64,000 nucleotides of DNA from Flavobacteriaceae bacterium (lineage in GTDB: Bacteria > Bacteroidota > Bacteroidia > Flavobacteriales > Flavobacteriaceae). Below are positions 56,083 through 64,000 of this stretch, piece after piece. The notes under the pieces were generated by a model, which saw only the letters and a list, made by a program, of their open reading frames with translations, did no database searches and was not told the DNA's origin. The stretch covers positions 62,001 to 126,000 of the forward strand of contig JAKIUU010000001.1 in the NCBI GenBank assembly GCA_021647405.1, written 5' to 3'. The number at the start of each line of letters is the position of its first letter. Position 1 is the stretch's first letter. Position numbers and translations under genes: made by a program.

Positions 56083-56871
56083 ATGATGATCTACACTGTA
56101 ATTTCTTATATAAAGTTTCTAATAAAATCTACAAACAGGCATGGGGTGCACTCTCCATTTGTATATAATTTTATAAGTATTGGCTTAAATGCCAAACGCA
56201 AATATTTAAACAAAACATTTCAAGATTTTATTTATTTTAAAGAACAACTTATAGATGATAAATCTGAAATTATAATAACCGACTATGGTTCTGGTTCTAA
56301 ACATTTTAAAGGGAATATCCGGCAGATTTCTGATATTGCAAAATATGCTGGAATTTCTGATAAGAAAGCCAAATTACTCATCAGAATAACCGCCTATTTT
56401 AAACCTAAAATAATTTTAGAAATTGGCACATCTCTAGGGCTTTCAACAAGTATTTTGGCCAAAAACAGCCAAGCTAAAGTAACAACTATAGAGGGTTGCC
56501 CAAACACCTCAGAAACGGCCAAAAAGTATTTAAAAAACCTTAATTACACCAATATAGAATTTATAACAAATAAGTTTGATGATGTTTTGCCAATGATTAC
56601 TCAAAATAACACTTTCGATTTAATTTACTTTGACGGAAATCATCAAAAAGAAGCCACTCTAAATTATTTTAATCAATGCCTTAAAACAACACATAATAAG
56701 AGTCTGTTTATTTTTGACGATATTTATTTAAACGCTAATATGCAAGAAGCATGGCGCAAAATAATAACACATCCTAAAGTAAGTGTTAGTATTGATCTTT
56801 TTCATTACGGATTGGTATTTTTTAGAACCGAACAACCCAAACAACATTTTTATTTACGTACAAATTCTTAA
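56083..56871 (+). CDS. Class I SAM-dependent (O-)methyltransferase
   Basis: The 262-residue protein has motif I IILEIGTSLGLSTSIL near residue 108, followed by VTTIEGCP and LIYFDGNHQKEATLNYF, a pattern of the O-methyltransferase/TrmR group. The N-terminus IKFLIKSTNRHGVHSPFVYN is typical of a Bacteroidota family placed beside PduO genes. It is divergent from wza and 24 bases before the cobalamin adenosyltransferase gene. The substrate is unknown. It need not belong to the polysaccharide locus. Confidence 0.85.
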   Translation: MMIYTVISYIKFLIKSTNRHGVHSPFVYNFISIGLNAKRKYLNKTFQDFIYFKEQLIDDKSEIIITDYGSGSKHFKGNIRQISDIAKYAGISDKKAKLLIRITAYFKPKIILEIGTSLGLSTSILAKNSQAKVTTIEGCPNTSETAKKYLKNLNYTNIEFITNKFDDVLPMITQNNTFDLIYFDGNHQKEATLNYFNQCLKTTHNKSLFIFDDIYLNANMQEAWRKIITHPKVSVSIDLFHYGLVFFRTEQPKQHFYLRTNS

Positions 56872-56879
56872 TATCTTTG
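56872..56879 (+). promoter_or_regulatory. Possible -7 box before the cobalamin adenosyltransferase gene
   Basis: TATCTTTG matches TAnnTTTG in the 24-base gap, 16 bases before the start codon. The -33 element is not evident, so co-transcription from upstream is equally possible. Confidence 0.3.
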
Positions 56880-56895
56880 ACCAAATATTCACAAT

Positions 56896-57468
56896 ATGAA
56901 AATATACACTAAAACAGGCGATAAAGGATTGACCTCTCTTTTTGGAGGAAGTCGGGTATTAAAAAACAACCTCCGCATAGAAAGTTATGGCACTATAGAT
57001 GAGCTCAATGCACACATTGGATTTTTAAGAGATTCCATCACAAAAAATTCATTAAAAAAAGAGCTCTTTAATATCCAAAATCAACTTTTTACTTTAGGGG
57101 CTATGCTGGCTACCAATCCAGTAAAACAACAATTAAAAAACGGAAAAGACCGGCTAAATATCCCTAAAATTAATATTCAAGATGTTGTTTACCTAGAACA
57201 TCAGATCGATAAATTTAATGAAGACCTCCCAAAAATGACGCATTTCATTTTGCCTGGTGGCCACCCAATAGTGTCATCTTGTCATATTGCCAGAACAATT
57301 TGCAGGCGTGCCGAAAGGCGTATTGTAGCGCTACAACAAGAAAGCACAGTAGAAGAAGTTATTATTACTTACACAAACAGACTATCTGACTACCTCTTTG
57401 TACTGGCACGAAAATTGTCTACGATACAACAAGCAAAAGAAATCTTTTGGGTACCAAAAAAACAGTAG
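56896..57468 (+). CDS. Cob(I)alamin adenosyltransferase, PduO type
   Basis: The 190-residue enzyme transfers an adenosyl group from ATP to cob(I)alamin. The N-terminal ATP loop KIYTKTGDKGLTSLFGGSRV, SYGTIDELNAHIG near residue 33, and the late CRRAERRIVAL and NRLSDYLFVLARK (with conserved Arg and Asp) match PduO-type enzymes. It supplies coenzyme B12 for adenosylcobalamin-dependent enzymes such as methylmalonyl-CoA mutase, not visible here. Length is standard. Confidence 0.93.
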   Translation: MKIYTKTGDKGLTSLFGGSRVLKNNLRIESYGTIDELNAHIGFLRDSITKNSLKKELFNIQNQLFTLGAMLATNPVKQQLKNGKDRLNIPKINIQDVVYLEHQIDKFNEDLPKMTHFILPGGHPIVSSCHIARTICRRAERRIVALQQESTVEEVIITYTNRLSDYLFVLARKLSTIQQAKEIFWVPKKQ

Positions 57469-57521
57469 GTAATTGCTATTTTTTTTACGTTCATTTTTTT
57501 TTAAATTAAAAATTAATTTTC

Positions 57522-57551
57522 TTGCTTTTGTCAATAAAAAATTTACTTTTG
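57522..57551 (+). promoter_or_regulatory. Bacteroidota-type promoter of the DUF2795 gene
   Basis: A -33 TTG at 57522-57524 and a -7 TACTTTTG (57544-57551), followed by C, are separated by 19 bases, matching TTG-N17..23-TAnnTTTG. The ATG at 57575 lies 23 bases further on. This is the best promoter match noted in the window. Confidence 0.7.
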
Positions 57552-57574
57552 CAAAAAAAAATAATTTTAATATC

Positions 57575-57796
57575 ATGTATTGGACATTAGAACTTGCCTC
57601 TTATCTCAGTGACGCCCCTTGGCCCGCTACTAAAGACGAGTTAATTGATTATTCAATTAGAACAGGAGCACCTCTTGAGGTCGTTGAAAACCTTCAATCT
57701 ATAGAAGATGAAGGCGAAAGTTATGACATCATTCAAGAAATATGGCCAGACTACCCTACCGATGAAGATTTTCTTTGGAATGAAGAAGAATATTAA
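57575..57796 (+). CDS. DUF2795 small acidic protein
   Basis: The 73-residue protein starts MYWTLELASYLSDAPWPATK and resembles the DUF2795 family. An N-terminal small helical domain (PWPATKDELIDYSIRTGAPL) is followed by a strongly acidic C-terminus (DEDFLWNEEEY). I chose this ATG because it follows the promoter motifs and gives the usual family length; the longer in-frame extension upstream would be translated from the promoter region. Its role is unknown. It often stands upstream of secA in Flavobacteriia. Confidence 0.88.
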   Translation: MYWTLELASYLSDAPWPATKDELIDYSIRTGAPLEVVENLQSIEDEGESYDIIQEIWPDYPTDEDFLWNEEEY

Positions 57797-57803
57797 AAAT
57801 TAA

Positions 57804-57827
57804 AGTCTCGGTTGAGGCTTTTTTTTT
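57804..57827 (+). terminator. Terminator between the DUF2795 gene and secA
   Basis: AGTCTC (57804-57809) pairs with GAGGCT (57814-57819), one pair being G-U, with a GGTT loop, followed by eight T. It lies 7 bases after the DUF2795 stop. Confidence 0.7.
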
Positions 57828-57830
57828 GCT

Positions 57831-57838
57831 TAAATTTG
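57831..57838 (+). promoter_or_regulatory. Bacteroidota -7 box for secA
   Basis: TAAATTTG matches TAnnTTTG, 27 bases before the secA ATG. A TTG at 57812-57814, inside the preceding terminator stem, is 16 bases upstream and may serve as the -33 part. Confidence 0.5.
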
Positions 57839-57865
57839 AACCTTTAAATATATTGACACAATATT

Positions 57866-60800
57866 ATGAGTATTATAAATTCCGTTCTTAAATTTTTTGT
57901 TGGCGACAAAAGTAAAAAAGATTTAAAAATACTTCAACCCATTGTTGATAGTGTTAAAACCTTCGAATCGCAAATAAGCACTTTAACTTTAGAGCAATTA
58001 AGAGATAAAACCAATCAATTTAAACAACAAATAAAGGAGTCAAGAAAATCCTTTGACGATAAAATTATAGCGCTTAAAGCAGATATAGAAACCGCAGATA
58101 TTGACCAAAAAGAGATCCTCTATAAAGAAATTGATTTGCAAACTGACGAAGCTTATAAAGCCTCCGAAGCTACTTTAAAAGAAATTATGCCCGAAGCTTT
58201 TGCCGTTGTTAAAGAAACCGCAAAACGCTTTGTAAATAATACCACACTAACTGTTACAGCTACTCCATTTGACAGAGAACTCTCGGCTAAAAGTGATTTT
58301 GTGAGCCTTGATGGCGATAAAGCCATTTGGACAAATAGTTGGGATGCCGCCGGAAAACCCATAACTTGGGATATGATACATTACGATGTACAACTCATCG
58401 GTGGTGCCGTTTTGCACAGTGGTAAAATTGCCGAAATGATGACAGGTGAAGGTAAAACCCTTGTGGCAACCCTCCCTCTTTATCTAAACGCTTTAACAGG
58501 AAATGGCGTTCATGTTGTTACTGTAAACGATTATTTAGCCAAACGTGATGCTGCCTGGATGGGCCCTATTTTTCAATTTCACGGATTGAGTATTGACTGT
58601 ATAGATATGCACGAACCCAATTCTGAAGCCAGACGCAAAGCCTATAATGCTGATATAACCTACGGCACTAATAATGAATTCGGTTTTGACTATTTAAGAG
58701 ATAATATGGCGCATACACCTGAAGATCTGGTTCAAAGACCTCATAATTATGCTATTGTAGATGAAGTAGATTCGGTTTTAGTAGATGATGCACGAACACC
58801 TTTAATTATCTCGGGGGCAACACCGCAAGGAGATCGCCATGAGTTTAATGAACTTAAACCCAAAATAGACAAATTGGTAAACATGCAACGTCATTATCTC
58901 ACAGGTGTTTTAGCCGAAACAAAAAAACTTTTGGCCGCAGGAAATACCAAAGAGGGCGGCGTACTATTATACCGTGTTTTTAGAGGACTCCCTAAAAATA
59001 AAGCCCTTATCAAATTTTTGAGTCAGGAAGGAATCAAAGCCTTACTTCAAAAAACAGAAGGTCATTTTATGCAAGATAACAATAGAGAAATGCCCATAAT
59101 TGATGCCGATCTTTATTTTGTTATTGACGAAAAAAACAATTCTATTGAGCTTACTGACAAAGGTATAAACTACCTTTCTGGCGACAGTAAAGACGATAAC
59201 TTTTTTGTTTTACCAGATATTAGTGTCGAACTTGGAAAAATTGACAAACAAGATGAATCACTTGAAAAAAAGGCCGAATTAAAGGATGAACTTTACCGTG
59301 ACTTTAGTGTTAAAAGCGAACGAATTCACACACTCAATCAACTTTTAAAAGCCTATACTCTTTTTGAAAAAGACGTAGAATACGTTTTGATGGAAGGGAA
59401 AATTAAAATTGTTGATGAACAAACAGGTCGTATTATGGAAGGCCGCCGTTATTCTGATGGATTGCATCAAGCCATTGAAGCCAAAGAAAATGTAAAAATT
59501 GAAGATGCCACGCAAACTTTTGCAACTGTAACGCTCCAAAATTATTTTAGAATGTACCGCAAATTGTCTGGTATGACGGGTACTGCTGTAACAGAAGCTG
59601 GCGAATTTTGGGAAATTTACAAACTAGATGTTGTAGAAATACCAACAAATAGGCCCCTTATCAGAAAAGATGAAGAAGATCTAATTTACAAGACCAAACG
59701 CGAAAAATACAATGCTGTTATTGAAGAAATAGCTGTACTTGTTGCTAAAGGGCAACCTGTTTTGGTAGGGACAACCTCGGTTGAAATTTCAGAACTTTTA
59801 AGCAGAATGCTTAAAATTAGAAAAATTGAGCACAACGTTTTAAATGCCAAAATGCATAAAAAAGAAGCCGATATTGTGGCAAGTGCTGGTAATCCAGGAG
59901 TGGTAACCATTGCTACAAATATGGCAGGTCGTGGTACAGATATCAAACTATCTGACGAAGTTAAAGCTGCCGGTGGGTTGGCCATTATTGGTACAGAGCG
60001 TCATGATTCTAGACGTGTTGACCGTCAGTTACGTGGCAGATCTGGCCGTCAAGGAGATCCTGGTTCTTCACAATTTTATGTATCGCTTGAAGATAATTTA
60101 ATGCGGCTTTTTGGCTCAGAAAAAATAGCCAAAATGATGGACCGTTTGGGCTTGCAAGACGGTGAAGTTATCCAACATTCTATGATTACAAAATCAATAG
60201 AACGCGCCCAACGCAAGGTAGAAGAAAACAATTTTGGCATTCGTAAACGCTTGCTAGAATATGATGATATAATGAACGCACAACGCGAAGTGGTTTACAA
60301 ACGTCGCAGGCATGCCCTTTACGGCGATAGGCTTCAGGTTGATATTATGAACATGATTTATGACACCTGTGAAGTTATTACCGAAGAAAATAAAAACCTA
60401 AACGATTATAACAATTTTGAATTTGAACTTATCCGTCATTTTTCGTTTAGCTCTCCTATTACCAAAGAGGAATTTACATCAAAATCAATTCCAGAAATTG
60501 CCGAATTACTCTATCAAAAAGTATTTAAGCATTATCAAGAAAAAATAGAACGCAATGCTGTTTTAGCTTACCCTGTTATTAAAGATGTGTATTTGAATCA
60601 AGGCGATAAGTACGAGCGTATTGTTGTGCCATTTACCGATGGTATTAAAAATATTCAAGTGGTTACCAATTTAAAACAAGCCTATTATTCTAAAGGGGCT
60701 GAGTTGGTAAAAGATTTCGAAAAAAATATCACTTTAGCCATAATTGATGAATCTTGGAAAGACCATTTACGCCAGATGGACGAACTTAAACAATCTGTAC

Positions 60801-61207
60801 AGAATGCCACTTACGAACAAAAAGACCCTTTGTTAATTTACAAATTCGAAGCTTTTGAATTGTTTAAAAATTTGATAGATAAAATAAATAAAGAAGTTGT
60901 TTCCTTCTTGTTTAAAGGCGAATTGCCAAATCAAAATCCGAATCAAGTTAGCCAAGCCAGAAGCTCAAAACGCGAAAAAGTTCAATTGAGTAAAGAAGAA
61001 GTTCACAATTTAAGTGAAAGCGGTGGCGCCAACCCTACCCAAGAGGCTCAAGTTGTTGAAACTGTTGTAAGAACAGCACGCAAAATTGGCAGAAATGAAC
61101 GTGTAACTATTAAAAATGTGATGAGTGGCGAAAATAAGTCGCTTAAATACAAACAAGCCATTCCGCTTATTGAAAAAGGAGAATGGGTATTATCGGAGGA
61201 TTCTTAA
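57866..61207 (+). CDS. secA: Preprotein translocase ATPase SecA
   Basis: The 1113-residue motor protein drives export through SecYEG. NBD1 has Walker A TGEGKT at 193-198 and the DEVD box in [19 protein letters not shown] near residue 295. The protein cross-linking domain is enlarged by an insert (about 335-450), which explains the length over E. coli SecA (901). NBD2 carries [12 protein letters not shown] and [14 protein letters not shown]. The C-terminus ends in [20 protein letters not shown] without the Cys-rich zinc motif that binds SecB. The stop overlaps that of convergent menE by four bases. Confidence 0.98.
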   Translation: MSIINSVLKFFVGDKSKKDLKILQPIVDSVKTFESQISTLTLEQLRDKTNQFKQQIKESRKSFDDKIIALKADIETADIDQKEILYKEIDLQTDEAYKASEATLKEIMPEAFAVVKETAKRFVNNTTLTVTATPFDRELSAKSDFVSLDGDKAIWTNSWDAAGKPITWDMIHYDVQLIGGAVLHSGKIAEMMTGEGKTLVATLPLYLNALTGNGVHVVTVNDYLAKRDAAWMGPIFQFHGLSIDCIDMHEPNSEARRKAYNADITYGTNNEFGFDYLRDNMAHTPEDLVQRPHNYAIVDEVDSVLVDDARTPLIISGATPQGDRHEFNELKPKIDKLVNMQRHYLTGVLAETKKLLAAGNTKEGGVLLYRVFRGLPKNKALIKFLSQEGIKALLQKTEGHFMQDNNREMPIIDADLYFVIDEKNNSIELTDKGINYLSGDSKDDNFFVLPDISVELGKIDKQDESLEKKAELKDELYRDFSVKSERIHTLNQLLKAYTLFEKDVEYVLMEGKIKIVDEQTGRIMEGRRYSDGLHQAIEAKENVKIEDATQTFATVTLQNYFRMYRKLSGMTGTAVTEAGEFWEIYKLDVVEIPTNRPLIRKDEEDLIYKTKREKYNAVIEEIAVLVAKGQPVLVGTTSVEISELLSRMLKIRKIEHNVLNAKMHKKEADIVASAGNPGVVTIATNMAGRGTDIKLSDEVKAAGGLAIIGTERHDSRRVDRQLRGRSGRQGDPGSSQFYVSLEDNLMRLFGSEKIAKMMDRLGLQDGEVIQHSMITKSIERAQRKVEENNFGIRKRLLEYDDIMNAQREVVYKRRRHALYGDRLQVDIMNMIYDTCEVITEENKNLNDYNNFEFELIRHFSFSSPITKEEFTSKSIPEIAELLYQKVFKHYQEKIERNAVLAYPVIKDVYLNQGDKYERIVVPFTDGIKNIQVVTNLKQAYYSKGAELVKDFEKNITLAIIDESWKDHLRQMDELKQSVQNATYEQKDPLLIYKFEAFELFKNLIDKINKEVVSFLFKGELPNQNPNQVSQARSSKREKVQLSKEEVHNLSESGGANPTQEAQVVETVVRTARKIGRNERVTIKNVMSGENKSLKYKQAIPLIEKGEWVLSEDS

Positions 61208-62265
61208 TTTTTTTTAATAAATTTTAAGGTTTCTTTTCTATTTACTTTTTTTGTTGCAGTTTCTACAAACCGATTTACAAAAATTATTTGTTTGGGGCAC
61301 TCATATTTTAAAAGTCTTTTTTCTATCTGGAATTTATCTATTTCTTGCGATTTACTTTCGCATACTAATACCACTTTTTCACCCAAAACGATGTCGGGCA
61401 AACCCGCAATAAAAAACCTAAAAGGGAAAAGAGAAGCTAACTTACGCTCTGCCGCTTCTGGAATAATTTTAACAGCACCCGAATTAATAATCGTGTCGTA
61501 ACGCCCCAACCATTTAAAATGAGTGCTGTCTATAATTTCTACCAAATCGTTGGTAACAATGTCTGATCCTGAAACTTTAGGTGCCTTTATCACCAAACAA
61601 CCTCTGCTGTCTTTTAAAATAGACACATTAGGAAGTGTTTTAAAACTACTTTCAAACCTGTCATTTATTAATGTATTGTGATTCAGCTTTTTAACAGCTA
61701 TATGTGTAATGGTTTCTGTCATTCCATAAGTTTCGTAAGCGTCAATCTTAATTGGTTTCAATTTTTCTAAAAGCGTATTACTTATGGTTGCACCACCAAT
61801 TATTAATTTTTTAATACGAAATAATTCTGTTAATGAATTTTGGACTTGCAGTGGAATCATTGCACAAAAATCATAGTGCTTATTATTGCCGTCAAGCGGA
61901 TGAGAATTCGGATTTACAACATCCAAATGCCATCCTAAAATCAATGCACGTATTAACATCATTTTGCCTGCAATAAAATTGGGTGGCAAACACAAAAGAG
62001 CTGTTGTCTTTTCTTTTAAATTAAAAAAAGTGCCTGTTGCTAAAGCCGAATTGTATATATGTTCTTTCTGCAGTTGAATAACTTTTGGCTTTCCTGTAGA
62101 ACCTGATGTTTTTACAGTTATCGTATTTTTATCAGAAAACCAATCAGTTAAAAAAGAATATATTTCTATGGAAATGGTTTTTGAATAAGTCAATAATGCT
62201 GATTCAGAAGTAAATATATTTCCGTTAAGGGTAAAATCTGTATGTATATTTTTGAGATTCTTCAA
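61204..62265 (-). CDS. menE: O-succinylbenzoate-CoA ligase-like enzyme
   Basis: This 353-residue acyl-adenylate-forming enzyme has P-loop [15 protein letters not shown] near residue 50, [13 protein letters not shown] near residue 182, and a late [19 protein letters not shown]. It is shorter than typical MenE (about 450-490) because the N-terminal region is reduced, as is usual in Bacteroidota. The location downstream of menC supports activation of o-succinylbenzoate with CoA in menaquinone synthesis. Confidence 0.88.
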   Translation of the reverse strand: MKNLKNIHTDFTLNGNIFTSESALLTYSKTISIEIYSFLTDWFSDKNTITVKTSGSTGKPKVIQLQKEHIYNSALATGTFFNLKEKTTALLCLPPNFIAGKMMLIRALILGWHLDVVNPNSHPLDGNNKHYDFCAMIPLQVQNSLTELFRIKKLIIGGATISNTLLEKLKPIKIDAYETYGMTETITHIAVKKLNHNTLINDRFESSFKTLPNVSILKDSRGCLVIKAPKVSGSDIVTNDLVEIIDSTHFKWLGRYDTIINSGAVKIIPEAAERKLASLFPFRFFIAGLPDIVLGEKVVLVCESKSQEIDKFQIEKRLLKYECPKQIIFVNRFVETATKKVNRKETLKFIKKN

Positions 62266-62289
62266 TGCGTTCAGAATGACATTTTTAAT

Positions 62290-63231
62290 TTAATCATTTA
62301 TTATTTCAATTGTTTCTACAACGGGTTCTACAACTTTACCCATTAATTTTTGTTTCCAATTTGTCCAACCATATTTTTTAGAAAATATTCCTATAATTAT
62401 TGGATAAACCACAAGCAAAGAAACATAACTTGTCCAATCTATTTTAGGCTCAGAAACATCTATCCATATAGCATCTGTTTGAAAAGCCGACCAGTTTGTA
62501 GTTACAAATAAAGCAACTGCAATATTATTGGCCGCATGGAGACCTACAGTTAGTTCTATGCCTTCATCCATTAAAGCCACAACTCCAAAGAAAAAACCAG
62601 TCCCTATATAACTTATCAATAAAATATCTCCCAATTTTTTTACTTCTGGATTAGCAAAATGCAATAGACCAAAAATTGTGGATGTTAAAATCAAGGCGCC
62701 TATTCTACTCCGTGTTAAAACACCAAAACCTTGCATAAGATAGCCCCTAAATAAAATTTCCTCAAAACTTGTTTGTAACGGTAATAATATAAATGATATT
62801 AACAGTAAAAAAAAGAATGGCAAGGGTTTAAAATTTAAAACATAATTACTTGAGTAAAATACAATATCAATTATTAAAAAAGCAATTATAATTATAAACA
62901 AAATCAAAAAAGCATAATTTACACGCTGAAAATCAAATCTTTGACGTGATGTTATTAATTTCAAAAAAGGTAATTTATGTATTTTAGTAATCCATAAATA
63001 CAAGCCCCACAAACCCATTACAGAGGGAATAATAACAATTAACATAAAAAATACATTATTATCAATTCCCGGGTTTATAGTTAATGAAATATGTTTATCA
63101 GTTATAAAAATATTTCTTACAATCACTAAAGGAATAATACCAAGTCCTTGAAAAATAAATGCAAAAATGACACCAAAAAAATAATGATACCAGTTGTTTT
63201 TTCCTTTAAAAGCTTGTGCTATAAAATCCAT
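62290..63231 (-). CDS. CPBP-family intramembrane glutamic protease
   Basis: The 313-residue membrane protein has about eight membrane segments. The CPBP (Abi/CAAX-protease) motifs are visible: EExxxR as Glu157-Glu158-Arg162 in SFEEILFRGYLM, FGLLHFANPE near residue 188, and LTVGLHAANN near residue 228. The substrate is unknown. The gene lies between menC and menE, 5 bases from menC, a placement that suggests simple co-transcription rather than a known step of menaquinone synthesis. Confidence 0.92.
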   Translation of the reverse strand: MDFIAQAFKGKNNWYHYFFGVIFAFIFQGLGIIPLVIVRNIFITDKHISLTINPGIDNNVFFMLIVIIPSVMGLWGLYLWITKIHKLPFLKLITSRQRFDFQRVNYAFLILFIIIIAFLIIDIVFYSSNYVLNFKPLPFFFLLLISFILLPLQTSFEEILFRGYLMQGFGVLTRSRIGALILTSTIFGLLHFANPEVKKLGDILLISYIGTGFFFGVVALMDEGIELTVGLHAANNIAVALFVTTNWSAFQTDAIWIDVSEPKIDWTSYVSLLVVYPIIIGIFSKKYGWTNWKQKLMGKVVEPVVETIEIIND

Positions 63232-63236
63232 ATATT

Positions 63237-64000
63237 CTAATTAAAATTTAAGGGTGATAAGTCCCATTTTGTATCATTATTGTAAAATAAAGCGCCCTTA
63301 TTTACTTCTAAAGGAGAGGCTAAATTATTTGTAAACAAACCGCCTGTGCCCAAGCCTTGAGGTAGCTTGTTTTTTAAACTATACGTAAACTGTGCAATGG
63401 CATTTAAACCAATATTACTTTCTAAAGCCGAGGTTATCCACCAACCAATATTTTGCTTTTCGGCTAAAGAAATCCACTTATTAGAACCCTTAAAACCACC
63501 AATTAAACTGGGTTTTAAAATGATATATTGTGGTTTAATTTCTCTTAATAATTGTTCTTTTTTAGTTTTTTCAAAAACACCGATAAGTTCTTCGTCTAAA
63601 GCTATTGGCAAAGGTGTCTTGCTACATAAATTAGCCATTGCCTCCCATTGATTAGCTTTTATAGGTTGCTCTATAGAATGCAATTCAAAATCTGATAAAC
63701 GCTTGAGTTTTTCTAAAGCTTCTTTTGGTGTAAAAGCTCCGTTGGCATCTACTCTTATTTCAATTTCTTGATGCGAAAATTCTGATCTTATATATTTTAA
63801 CAAATCTAATTCTGACTGAAAATCAATCGCGCCAATTTTTAATTTAATAGTTGTAAAACCTGCTTTAAGTTTTTCTTTAATCTGCTGACTCATAAAATCT
63901 TTTGAGCCCATCCAAATGAGGCCATTAATGGATATTTTTGCTTTTCCGTTTGTAAATTCTGAAGGAAATAAAACAAATTTATCTATGCTTTTAAGCGATA
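63237..64000 (-). CDS. menC: o-Succinylbenzoate synthase (N-terminus beyond window edge)
   Basis: The frame continues upstream of the ATG at 63911 to the window edge without a stop (about 29 more codons, including SIDKFVLFPSEFTNGKAKIS). The gene is therefore cut at its 5' end. The enolase-superfamily barrel shows TTIKLKIGAIDF with KxK, IEIRVDANGAF, HSIEQPIKANQWE and IALDEELIG with metal-ligand acids, and ILKPSLIGG with the second catalytic Lys. It dehydrates SHCHC to o-succinylbenzoate in menaquinone synthesis. Confidence 0.92.
   Translation of the reverse strand, partial: SLKSIDKFVLFPSEFTNGKAKISINGLIWMGSKDFMSQQIKEKLKAGFTTIKLKIGAIDFQSELDLLKYIRSEFSHQEIEIRVDANGAFTPKEALEKLKRLSDFELHSIEQPIKANQWEAMANLCSKTPLPIALDEELIGVFEKTKKEQLLREIKPQYIILKPSLIGGFKGSNKWISLAEKQNIGWWITSALESNIGLNAIAQFTYSLKNKLPQGLGTGGLFTNNLASPLEVNKGALFYNNDTKWDLSPLNFN

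Noticed and set aside
57473..57574. Longer start for the DUF2795 gene
   Set aside because: The extension covers the promoter motifs at 57522-57551 and reads as low-complexity Lys/Phe-rich sequence; the ATG at 57575 fits family length.
59686..59985. Leftward open frame inside secA
   Set aside because: Shadow of the conserved NBD2 region of secA; no homology expected.
1..64000. tRNA, rRNA, CRISPR arrays, integrases or complete insertion sequences
   Set aside because: None was recognised on either strand; repeats found are short and few.

Overview
The window looks like chromosomal DNA of a member of the Bacteroidota, most likely a (marine) Flavobacteriaceae. The reasons are low GC, promoter boxes of the TAnnTTTG type about 20-35 bases before start codons, a PorV-like type IX secretion protein, a SecA of more than 1,100 residues without a C-terminal zinc motif, a DUF5916 outer-membrane protein, and a Wzc kinase with a Tyr-Gly tail. 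No rRNA, tRNA, CRISPR array, prophage or complete insertion sequence was seen.

Left part, 1-19984: housekeeping genes. These are a truncated YifB/ComM-type AAA ATPase; the two tyrosine-catabolism dioxygenases (hpd, hmgA); a NifU-C protein next to an Mrp/ApbC ATPase (Fe-S assembly); comF with an Ig-like lipoprotein; a coiled-coil membrane protein with glycyl-tRNA synthetase; a PhnA-domain gene in a repeat-rich gap; sucC; a DUF5916 protein; a LolD-like ATPase; MTA/SAH nucleosidase; a YheT-type hydrolase; a PorV-like protein; and lnt. The intergenic repeats are concentrated around hpd and between glyS and sucC.

Centre, 19981-55995: one long leftward surface-polysaccharide locus of nearly 30 genes with little or no space between them. 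Transcription runs from the export genes (wza, wzc) at its right end, through nucleotide-sugar genes (UDP-sugar dehydrogenase, epimerase), an ABC exporter (permease plus Wzt-type ATPase) and an asparagine-synthase-like amidotransferase. Next comes a very AT-rich block (UbiA prenyltransferase, methyltransferase, GT-C-like membrane protein, HAD phosphatase, MBOAT acyltransferase, SGNH protein). It is followed by glycosyltransferases, a neuB-neuC-neuA nonulosonate cassette beside an unrecognised GT-B-like protein, more glycosyltransferases, an FkbM methyltransferase that appears frameshifted, a Wzy/ligase-like membrane protein, a CapK/PaaK-like adenylating protein, and finally the polyprenyl-phosphate sugar transferase that would start the chain. 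Together they predict an acidic, sialic-acid-like, amidated, methylated and O-acetylated glycan. The UbiA, HAD and GT-C trio suggests a polyprenyl-phosphate-ribose branch; this is the most interesting hypothesis in the window.

Right part, 56083-64000: housekeeping again. These are a SAM methyltransferase, a PduO-type cobalamin adenosyltransferase, a DUF2795 protein with a clear promoter and terminator, secA, and a leftward menaquinone group (menC, CPBP protease, menE) that runs off the window.
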